Source: Malurus cyaneus samueli (taxonomy: Eukaryota; Chordata; Aves; Passeriformes; Maluridae). From it: a stretch of 64,000 nucleotides of DNA. A program made the position numbers and the translations under genes. Under the pieces are notes generated by a model. It searched no databases, was not told where the DNA came from, and saw nothing but the letters and a program-made list of their open reading frames with translations. How positions within the stretch are numbered: the first letter of the stretch is position 1; every line of letters begins with the position of its first letter. Shown here one piece after another: positions 27,401 to 39,400 of the stretch. The stretch is taken from the NCBI GenBank assembly GCA_009741485.1, contig CM019237.1:44712228-44776227 (forward strand), read 5' to 3'.

Positions 27401-30400
27401 AAAAAGCTATATGATCTTCAGTCTAGGATATATGTGGGAATTCTCATTAGCCTAATTATTAAAGAACAGAAAGCTTTTCTGATCTACAATAAATATTGCA
27501 TAGGCAGAAGTAATAGTATAACTGACATGACAATATGGATATTTCATCCACTCAGTTAGAAAGTAAAAGTGTCTTTAATTTAAATGCAAGCTTTTCAGTC
27601 TACATGTGCCCCAGCAATAACTGATAGGTTTTATCATCAAAGTTTAGAATGGTTGCACATGGACCCCACATGTGCTTTTGTGAGAAATTTCAAACACAAG
27701 CACCCTTCACAATTCAAAACATTTGGTCATCAAAGACTCCAAAAATACAAGCAAGACAGACTGTGGGATTTACACTGCAAATAGCACATTGTATAATAAC
27801 AATACTACAGGTAAAGACAACAATGTTCTTTTTTTGACTAATTTTTCAATTTTTTCTCCTTTTGAGTGTGTTTTAGCATTAATTTCACTGTGAAAATTGT
27901 GACTTGCAAGTAATACCATCAAGAACCTAAACTAAGGAATTCTTGTTTCACATTGGTCAACCAATGAGTGCAGGTTGCCCTGGCAAACCTGGCATCTGAT
28001 CTGACATCAAAATTATTATTTACTTCTTGGAAGAAGTTGAAGGGTTAGCCCACATTATTTAACACCTAAAAACAGGCAAAAGATGAAATCTGAGTTTTGA
28101 TGGTGTGCGAAGATATATGGAGGGTGGAAAGATATCCTGCTTTGTAAGATATTATAAGATACTAGCTATCTAACATTCTTTTAAATAAGTTGCTTAAAGC
28201 CCCTCACAAATATAGCCCTGCCAATATAGCAAGCAGAAATATGGAAACATTCGACATCAGCAGTTTATTTTCTTTTGGTGCCAAATGCATTCTTTGAGGA
28301 AGACAAGGAAACATGTGAACAAGGTCAATTTAGTTTTCAGAAAGAATGGATTTACGAATATTGGATAAAGATGTTGCCAATCACTGGAGCAGGAAGTGAT
28401 ACAACTGCCTTATAAGAGATAATGCTCTTCAGGGACATTTAAGGGACATTAGACTTGTTCTTCTACTATTCTCTGCTGCTACTGAATTTCTTTGTCACTG
28501 ATCTATTAATGCTACAAGGAAGCACAATCTCCTTTTCCTGTTCTATTTTTTCAAGACAATGACTCTACTCTTCTTGTTTTTAATCAGTACTTAAGCAATC
28601 TTGGGATCATAACAAACACGATGACATTGCTGCACAGCAACAAACTGGACCTTGCTCCAGGTCTGGTGTTGGCCTTGTACTCAAGTACTGAGGCAGCTGG
28701 ACAGGATATATCTCTTTCTACCCAGGAAATGCACAGATATTTCTTTGCTAGAATTTTTATCAGGAGCAGTGCTGTTTTTCCAGACATCAAGTTATAGCCG
28801 TCATGGATCTTAAGTGTACTGTATATTTTTATGTGCTGAATTTGTTAAAATATAATAAGCAGCTACAGTAAGAATGAAGACCATTGTCTTCACTAATTAT
28901 TAAGCAAAAAGTCAAACTCAACTGAAATGGCAGCTCAGACTCTTGGTGAGTTCCATATTGCTATCTCAGGCAGTAAAAAGATGATGAAATAGTCATGGAC
29001 AATCTGGCATTTATACCCTCTCATGAGAGTACAAGGCAATGCTGGTCATGAATCCAGCATTAACAAATCCCATCTAACACATAATGCTTATGCTATAGCA
29101 GCCTTTCACACATCAACAGGTATAGAACACACCTTAAGTACACTTATTAGGAACTGGCAGGAATGGAGCAGGGCTGAGAAGGCTTCATCCTGACAGTAGA
29201 AAATAGGACCAATGGAAACATTATTCTCCTGTCCCTGAGAAACAATGACCTGCTCTCCTGAATACAGTATCTGAGTGAAGCCCTCTGCGCCTCAAAAACA
29301 CAGTTTAACCAGTGGAGGGGAAAATGAAAGGGAATGGGAAAAATGTTTGCAAAAAACCATGGTCAAGCAGTGATGTTTACACTTACATACACTTGAATAG
29401 TTTAACTGTTCAGAATTTTCTTGAATGAAATTTTCAGAGGATATTCACTGAAATTTTCCCATTCCCAAATGGGAAAATTCCAAAACTTAAATGTGAGTTC
29501 AGCTATGCTCAGTGACTTGCCATACATAAAGATTTCCTTTCAGTAACACTAAGCACAATAAATTAAAGATCATAAAATCAATTATTTCTGGGCTGTAACT
29601 TCCACTATACTTTAGAAAACAAAACAAAAAAAAAATAAGGGTAGTAGCTTTCAGAGCTAAACATGTGACATTTTCATTGTGCACTTTGACAGTTCCATAT
29701 ATGAAATATCTGGTTGGAAACCTCAGCTAAAATGCACCAAAAATAACTACTGTTCTCAAGAAATACAAATACAAGAAACAGTCAGATAGTTTTTCTGTAG
29801 GTGAACATGCAATCCTAAGAAAAAGAAAACCCAGAAACTTCTCCATGCCTGCTTGTAACAGCACATTTTCACTGGTGACAACTATTTCACACCTGACACA
29901 CATTACTTCATGAATAAGCAAAACTGTTTTGAAAAATGTTATTGTTCTTACAAACACCTCTCTGTTCATCTTTTGTACAATATTGCTTCTTCCAGTATAG
30001 GCTGTAAAATGAGTTCTCTGTTCAGTTAAACCACATTCAGATCTGACACATGCTGAGATGTGAAGAAGCAAAGTAATTACAAAGCTTTTCCCATCAAAAA
30101 TTGGAAGGGATGAAACAAACCCCAACTTTAATGAATGGTTCAGCAATACAGCCCTGTCTGTGCATGAATCTTAAATTTAATTCTAAGATTCCATTTATCC
30201 TAAAAAGACTGTTTTTCATAACAGACTTAACTGCAGCCCCACTTATGTGCACATTTTGTGGTTTAAAACAACAATTTTAGTTCTTATGTTTTAGTTCTTA
30301 GATTTTTTCTTAATGCAAGCCAACAGCTTCTGAGAGCACTATGCAGACTTCTAAACACTCGAATCAGTTGCCAGGATCACAGTCCAAGTGTGCCAGGCTG

Positions 30401-33400
30401 AGTTTCTGTTCTTTGGTCTTTGCAAGGCACACAAACTGTGAATGCAACATAAGAGTATTAGTTTTTAATTAAAAAAATAATAAATTGTTGTTACTATTAT
30501 TTATTAAACCAAGATCAATACTTTAAGCCTCATTCTTTCAAGACAAGAATGGCTACCCACAGCACAGAAAACATATGTTCAGTCAACGTATGAGAACACA
30601 CATGCAGAAGGAGTAAACAAAGCATCACTTTGCAACTTCACTATGGGATGACTACAAAACAGTAGATGACTTAGAAGTAACTCTACCTTTACCTCAGAAT
30701 CAGGAACATTAGAAACTGCATGTAAGCAGACAGCAGGGAAAAGGGAGAAGACAGGGAAATCTGAAAGGAATTTGGAAGAAAGCCTAAAGGATGTAAAATA
30801 CAACTGTAATGAAAAACCTTCAAGGAGGAATTTTTCTTTATTGCCTTTTTGCTCTACTTCTTAGGTTATATTTGCAATAATTCTTTTTTATATGACTTTT
30901 GATATTCAGATTTTACTCTTTCCTGAGAAAATCACAGAATCACAGAATGGCTTGGGTTGGAAGGGACCTTAAGGATATCTAATTCCAACACCCCTGCCAT
31001 GGACATGAACGTCTTCTACTAGATAAATTGCTCAAGGCCCTGAAGGTTGTTCCGTCTGCCTTTGAAGACTTTCAGAAATGGAACTTCTCTGGGCAACCCC
31101 CTCACCACCCTCACAGTAAAGAATTTCTTCCTTGTAGCTAATCTAAACCTACTCTCTTTCAGTTAAAAGCCATTCCTCCTTGTCTTGTGACCTTTGTTAA
31201 TAGTCCCTGTTCAGCTCTAGTAAACCTTATCTGGGTACAGGAAGGCCTCAGTGAGGTCTCTCTGAAGCCTTCTGTTCTCCAGGCTGAACAATCCAATTCT
31301 CTTTGCCTTTCTTCATAAGAGAGGTGTTCCATCCCCCTTTATCATCTTGGTGGTCTCCTCTGGACTCACTACAACAGGTCTGTGTCCTTCCTGTGCGGGG
31401 ACCCCAGAGCTGGATGCAGCTCCAGGTAACTCTCCAGAGCAGGGCAGAGCAGAGGGGCAGAATCCCCTCCCTCGCCCTTTGCCCCCGCTGCTTTTTTGCA
31501 GCCCAGGACATGTTTGGCTTTCTGGGCTGTGAGTGTACATTGCTGGGTCATGCCCAACCCCTTGTCTGCCTGCACTCCCACATCCTTCTGAGCAGGGCTG
31601 CTCTCAACGTGTGCATCCCCAGCCTGTGTTGATACTGGGGATTTCCCCAACCCAGGTGCAGCACCTTGCACTTGGCCTTGTCGAATTTCTTGAAGTTTGC
31701 ACAGATATATCTCTCAAACCTGTCCAGATCCCTGTGGATGGCATCAAGGTGTATCAACCACAGCACTTGGCTTGGTGTCATCTGCAAACTTGCTGAGGGT
31801 GCACTTGATCCCTTTGTCTGTGTCATTAATGAAGACAATAGATAACAGTGGTCCTAATATAGACCCCTGAGGGACACCACTGGTTACTGTTGTCCACTGG
31901 GACTCTGGGCCATTGACCACTACCCTCTGGATGTGACTGTCCAACCACTTCTTAATCCACCTAGTAGTCAAATCCATATCTATTCAATTAATTTTGTGAG
32001 CAACCATGTCAAAAGTTTTACGGAAGCCCAGATAAATCACATCTGTAGCCGTTCCCTTGCCCACTGGGGCCACCCCATGGAGAGATGGAGTCACCCCATC
32101 AAAGAAAGCCACTAGGTTGGTCAGGCAGGACTTGCCCTTGGTGAAGCCATGCTGACTGTCCCTAATCACCTCCCTATCCTCTCTATACCATGAAGTTTTA
32201 ATTAAGTAAAAAAAGCTAATTCACATCTGCTGTAACGATAAAGCTTTGCTCCACAAAAGACTGTAGACTATAGTTCTTGTATGAATGCATTAATTACCTC
32301 ATGGCTTTTAATGATAATTTCCTAATTTTTAAGTATCCTGTATATTTTTCCTCGTTAATGGAATGACAGTTAATAATTATTTTTTAAGCAACAGCAACAG
32401 TACATGGCAAGAAGGAACTTGATTTCATTTCTAGAGATTTACATGTTTGTGTAGAAATCCTATTCCAGAAAGCTAGCTGATATTTATGTTCCTTTTCACA
32501 CAAGAGATTCTGTCACTATAGAAATTTAGAATTATAGCTGAAACTAAATTAGTTCTCCTTAATTTGTGTTAGTACTATGCTACTTTCTGGGGGTTAGCTT
32601 AACTAAAGCAATAAACAGCATGCACTATGCAAGAATTCAGGCAAAATAATCCCAAAATAGCAATGGTAAGCAGTCTAACGTTGATCCCTCCTATCATTTT
32701 TTCAGCAGTATTTAAGGCAGTATTGGATAAACAGTGTTCTTTTAAAGACTTCACCTGTTGTATCAAATCTAATCAAAGGAAGTATTTTGCTTCTTCAAGA
32801 TCTTTGCAAAACCGTGGAAGAGACTACAAGATGATATGGTCTCAGCTGTCAATACTATATTGCAAACAGCCATCACTGATGCAATCCTAAAATGTTAAAA
32901 AAAGTAGGATCTGACTTAAGACAAATAAAAATAAAAAGGTTTAAACTCAATATAAGAAAGACTAAAAGGGGAATAAACACTTGGAAGCTTTCAGTGGAGA
33001 AACGACAAGTGTTACAAATCTTCAGCTGTGACTGCCTCCCCACCAAGCTTAAGTAGCCAGAAATCATCAGTATTACAGTACTCACAAGAAATGTTTAGCA
33101 CCTCATTATAAAAACTGGCATGCTGACCTTCTCAAACAATTACATAAAACCAGGAACTGATCAGAAACTGAACGAATGTGACGACTCAGTTTTGTTCTGT
33201 TCCCTCCCTCAGCTAGACTCCCTCCCACTCTTGCTTGCTTAATACTCCTACCCTTTCGTCCAGCACCCAAATACTACCAACTCTACACCCTACTCTGCCA
33301 CTCACAATACTACAATTAACTAATCTGAAGGGACATGACAAACACTGACCTTCCCTCACTGTTAATAAATGTGCATGCCCTGCTGTGTATATGTCATCTC

Positions 33401-36400
33401 TAGAATAGATTACTGTAATTCACAAGATGTGAAGTTGATGACAGTGACTCAACTGGTACAGCATGCAGATGCTTGCTTCCTCCACAGTTCAGGTCACAGT
33501 GACACCTCAAGCTCTATTGCCCATTTATTTTCAGATCCACTTCAAGTCCTAGATTGCAATATCCAAAGCCCAAATTTGTGGTGCATTAAAGATTATATTA
33601 CTTGTGAATATTAGAAATTTATACACCTCTTGAACAATCCAAATTGCAAAACTCTGCATGAGATTTTTTGACAATTGAAAAGAAAAACATTTCCAGTTGT
33701 GAGATTCATGCTCAGCATACTCTTTCCAAGGATTTTAAAGGGATAAGAGCATCTAATTATTTTTTATAAATACTACAAAGCTCTCCTCATGGAAGGCACT
33801 CCTGCACAGAGAAGAAAGTGCACAATTATTTTCTTCCTATCCTATATTCAGCCCAGGACAAGATGACTAATGAAAAAGAGGAGAAAACTCATCCTTCCAT
33901 AAGAGTAAGGCAAGAGTCAGAAGTTGACTGAGATATCACTACTGTTAATTCTACTTAAAAAGCTCTGAAGTACTATGATTATGGAAAACAATATGAATCA
34001 CTAACATACACAAAAAGTGATGGGCAACAAAATTAACTGCAGAAATATTTTCAGGCAGTAAAAATTGCCTTGGAATCTGATTTCCATTTCTCCTCTTCAA
34101 ATGATCCTGGGCATATTCAGATTACAGTTAGACTGTAATAATATGACTATTGAACTCCATACCTTGAAGAATCAGATACCTAACAACTGACTTATAAGGC
34201 AAGGAGACCACCTACTAAGTCACTCAGACTACATAAACCAAGCTCTTGTCTTCATCAGGGAGACTGTTGAATTTCCTCAGATGCATTTTTTTATAATTTC
34301 ACTCGCCTAATTTGCTTCATCTGCACTGGCTCAGAAACACAGAATCAGTAAAAAAAAAGTAACCTTTTGTTGTTGGTTGGCATATGCTGGGTTTTTTATT
34401 AGAAATTAATAAGAGAAATTATTTTCCAGATGCTGCTTTTAGTTCCAGCTGCTCTACATTCCCAAGGTATTTTTAGGAAGGAAACTGCATCATAATTCTC
34501 CTGTTCAATGAAAGTTAAAGAAACTACCCCCCAAACAAAATCCCAAACCCAAAAAAACTTTGCTCAAAAGTATCCTTTATTACAAACTTTCTCTGGAAAT
34601 GCCTTTAATTGTTCAAATCAATAAGCAGTCTTTTCAACAGAGCCGTACATCTCACCTTTCAAAGCTGCTTGTTCTGCTTGCGTGTACATGCCTAGAAAGA
34701 AGTACGTACAGGCAAGGTTCACCCAAACATCTGGATTGCAAGTTGGTTGCTTGGTTAAGGCCTCATATTCCTGTAACAGAAGAGATGAGTGATTTTTAAA
34801 AAATGCATAATAGCACATATTTGTATTAAATATAATTCTTTCTTCTAAGATTTACAATCATTAAATTACTGAGATCAAACAATTTATTCTGAAGTTCATT
34901 GGAGTCGTTACTACAAAACTACTATGTTTTAAGCTATAATATCCCTAACTCGTTTTTGTTTACAGCAATATAACAGACCACAAGGACAATCAGTGCTATA
35001 AATCATCATGTATGAGCACAATTTCTGTCAATATTGAAGTTACAGAGATATAAAACATTTGTTTTGTAAATATATTATTATAAATACATTATTTACATTT
35101 ATAAACCCCAGTATATGTAAGTTATAAAGGCATCAATATAACCAACTTCTGTCACTTTCCTAAGTTCTCCTCCAGTCAAAGCTGGGGTGCCATAAACACC
35201 AGGAAATCTCTGTGAATACTTACTGCAGCAAATGCTAAATGTGTTTTTGTAAATCTGTAGGTACTCTCTTAGTGTATGTTAAACCTGTGGAAGTGTGTGT
35301 TAAATCTGAGGTTATGCATATAACAACATCAAGTGCAGGAAGAAATTTTTATGATATCATTAGTAACTAAAATAAGTATTTTAAAATAGTGTTTATTTAA
35401 TTTTATGACATCCTTTCTTAGTTCCAATTTTTGTGTATGTTTTATAATTACAAATTAGTACAGTGGTACATGTATATAATTTATAAATGCATGGATGTGT
35501 ATATACACATTGGGAGTGTGTACTGAAGGAAAATTTACTGATGGGAGTACATGAGCAAAATTGTTTGGAGACCACAGTATCACAATAAAAGCCAGTAAGT
35601 CAGTATTGGACAAATTCAAGATTTCCTTATAGATAAAGATTAGCAATTTGTAAGAAATATTAACAACCTGTTCCTAACTTTACCATTACCCATTTTAAGA
35701 TTTACAACCAACAGCTATAGAAAGGCACTAGATACCCTATTCTGTTATTTCTTACACATACACATTCCACATTACATATCCTTTAATTCTGCCACATAAA
35801 CTGCTTCATTTCTTGTTATTTGAGAAACAGCAAAAACTTAACAGATAAATTTTTCAATCTACTTTTTTTAATGAAAAAAACTCTGCAGCTACTAAACAAT
35901 TATATTGCTGAAGATAAACCTATTTTCTAAGTTTAACAATAGGTACTAAAAACGGAGGCAGGGAGATCTCTCAATGCCATCTTTTTTTCCTGTGTAACAT
36001 TTCTGGTAAATTACTAGGAAGGACCATCCCAATGGAAGTGCCTGCTGCTGGTGCTCCTGCTCTCCATCCAGCCATGGAGGCAGGCAGCATAAGGCAAAGC
36101 AGGCAGGGTCACACAAGGTTCTCAAAAGACCTGCTGAAGGAATGGCATCCATATACTCCAGATCACGGTAAGCCACTCATCCCTCCCAGCAAAACAACCC
36201 CTTGGTGACTGTACTTGTTCTGCAAACATATATGAATTGGAATTCCCATCTACCTAGGGAGTGTTTAGCAGCTTGAGCCACTGCAGGTAGGAGGCTTCTT
36301 ACCTCTGGGAAAAGGACAGATACATATATACAGCACAAGACAAAATGAGCCATGCCCAAAGGACAGCAAATCCCAAGAACAGAAATATGCTGACAACAAA

Positions 36401-39400
36401 AAAATTTAGAGCTTGCAAGAATAAAGAACTATTTTTTGCTTGCTAAGTAAAAGTAAACTGCACTCCCAAACAGAGAAGATACTAGTAAGGAGCACCCTTA
36501 AAAGCCAGCTCAGTTTTGCTTATACCTCAGGGACTAGCGGTCCAACAATATTTACCATAAATAAACATCAATATAATAATTATTAGTAGTACTATTCTTA
36601 ATAAGAAAACATTTACATAGTGGCAAATCATTCCTACTGAGGCCAGTTTAATCTTAATGTAGCCCTGTCATGGAGTTCTGGCAGATAGGCCATTGCTCTT
36701 TATTGGGACCATCTGGAATCTTTCAAATTTCATTCAGACTAAATGCACCCAAAGGTCTCTTTCGGCTAGGGCTTCAGGCAGATTAATTAGAAAAGACAAA
36801 GTGCATAAACACAAGTCATGTTCTGACTTGGCCATTTTAAGCAAGCTATATAAAGAGTGTTCTAGCAGTACCAACGTGAATCTATGAAAACTCAATAAAT
36901 AAAAATTAGAAGTATTAGTGCTCCTTATCCTGTAGTTCTGGGCCACGTGCCCAGACTATATGCTGTTGCCCCTTTCCTCACTGAAAGCTATTCAACATCA
37001 GTCTCTCAAAGACTACTTCACAAGAACTTTTGCCCCCTCTTTTCCAAATAAATTAACAAACCCAAACAAACTAAATACTCTCAAAGCTGTCTTAACAGTC
37101 AACCTGTGGAATACTTTAGCCATCCAGGAGCATTAACAACTCCTTGCTATTTTACTCTCCTCCTCATGCGCCTACCACGAGACACATGCAATTTTCCTCC
37201 AAAGCAGTCCACCAGGTTGATTGCCTACAACTATGGACGTGTACTGACAATGCAGAGGGCCAGCTCAATGCCTTTGTTACTTGTCTGGATTCTCCAAACC
37301 CAGAAACACTGATGCTGAAGAATAAACAAGCCAATGTATATGTTCCACATGTACTCAAATGAGGTGCGGAGATACTTATCATAATCTGGCTGTAGTCATG
37401 ACAAAGAAGACCAGTGAACTCCCAAAGCTAAAAAATCCACTTTTTTTCTTTCTATCTTCAGCTATCAGGAGCAGGAGTGCACCTGTATTCTCACACTTCC
37501 CACAGAATTACTCAAGCGTGACCAGATAGTGTTCATGGATGAACAATTACCCTAGTATAGCCCTGTTCTTTCCATTATTTACTCTTTGACTAAAATTACA
37601 CTGAGCCAAGCCAGCAGGAGGTCCTGTTCAGTGAAGTGGCAGAATGGATCCTACTTCTCTGCTAGGAGGGAGGTGGCAGATTGGAGAGACTACTGCTGGC
37701 TATATGTAGGATTTTGTAGGATTTTGACAGAAACAATGCATTGAAGGCTGTGGCCCAGGGCTCATTCTTTGCTCTCATGTGCCTAGCTGATGGGCCAAAA
37801 TGGCATTACCACGTCCAGCAGCTACACCATGCCAGCATCCTGTGTGCCTAAAGGCAGAGAGTGCAGACAGCAAGTGTGAAACTTGTTCTTGAACCCAACC
37901 AAGAAGCGCACCTGCCCTTGCCAATTCGTCGCTTAAATTTTTTAAATACTTCTAATGTAAGTATATAATATTATATATGTATAAAATAATAACAATAAAC
38001 TCTTACTTTCTTAAGGCCCCAAAAGATTCAATATATAAGATCAGGCAGCTCAGAAACAAAATCATTGGCCTGATGGTCTAGTTCTGATACTTGGGTGACA
38101 ACCGGAAATTTTTCAGAAAATGTTTAAGATTAGAGCTATGAACAACTGGCAACTGCTGCAGAAAGACAGATGGGTTTTTCCCCATTAGAGATAGTAGATG
38201 TGGAAGATTCCAGAAAACTAATTAGATGCTGTCATCCACCAGGGAAGCTCTGGTGGCCATACGATGTTAGGAAGACATGAACTACTCAGTAAAAATAAGT
38301 TTGTCCGTGAAGAAAGCTAGTCAGTCCCCGGGGAAGAACTGCACCATGACTGTTGGAAGAGTCAAGCCCAGTGCAGTAACATTTGTAAGCTAGGGTACAG
38401 CAGCAGGGATGATCCCACCAGACCAATGTCAATGGGACATTGGTGCCTTTGAAAAAGGCATCTGCTCTTATGAAGGAGAAACTGTGACCCAGGTGAAGGT
38501 GAGGTTAGTGCTTTACCTAGAGGATATCTAAATGTTATTGGTCTGCCTGTGGTAAGAGAATGTGAATTCTCTCACATGATTGTGACAGATTTTGCTGTCA
38601 TTCTCTCTGAAGATATTCCCGGAGCTGGACATCTGTGAATTTTTCACTTCTTCCCCATTTCTCCCCGGGGTGCAGGATGGCCACCTCACTGCCATTCCCA
38701 AACTTCTCCAAAAGTTGCTATGCAACCAACATTTCTGGCTCACTATGAAAGTATCATCAAAAATGAAAGGACTTAAAATGTAATTTCTAAAGACTCTCAT
38801 CAGGTACATGGAAAAAAATCCATGAACTGTGAATATAGTGACACAGACTATGTGTTATCACTTGCAGGAACACATAGGAGTGTGAATCGTTTACATTGCC
38901 ATGTGCGATGTCATTCCGGAAAATTCTGCAGAATCTTTGACCCACAATATTTTATTTACAGTGTTCTTGGCATACCCCAGAGAGTGCCCCAAGATCTCAA
39001 AAGTATAAATTATCAAGGAATTTGTCATTGAGAATACAGCAACAACATCTCTGTAACATAGCAGATAACAGCATTTTACACTTCAACATGGAAGTTGATA
39101 ACAAAGAGGCAGTTCAGTCTCCACAGTGCAATGATACCTACAGCCTTAGAAACTAAAACTAGAGCGTTCTGTCCCCTGAGAAACTATGTTGAGATGCACA
39201 GGCTCATTTCCCATGTCACCACAAAATGACTAAGTTATCAGGATTCATCACTGTGCAAAAAACCAGTTTTAAATCTGAAAAGACAGGCCTTGTGATCTCT
39301 CACTTAAAACACACACACAAACAATCAAACTACAAAACGTTCATACAAATCTTTTATTGTCCCTTCTTGGGTAGAAAATCGGAAAAAAAAAGACTGTGCT

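Larger units (their letters stand above)
25945..34655 (-). other. TTC26: TTC26 intron 4 (8.7 kb, the largest)
   Basis: Holds the CR1 copy at 30,931-32,190 and the L2-like fossil at 33,369-33,614. The 5 kb from 25.9 to 30.9 kb shows nothing I can name. Confidence 0.75.

Noticed and set aside
29727..30146. 139-residue open frame on the minus strand in TTC26 intron 4
   Set aside because: Its composition is that of random AT-rich sequence, with no recognisable domain and no matching splice sites in phase with neighbours.
31303..31838. Cluster of open frames on both strands
   Set aside because: They fall in the CR1 element; only the minus-strand reverse-transcriptase pieces are meaningful and they are broken across frames.
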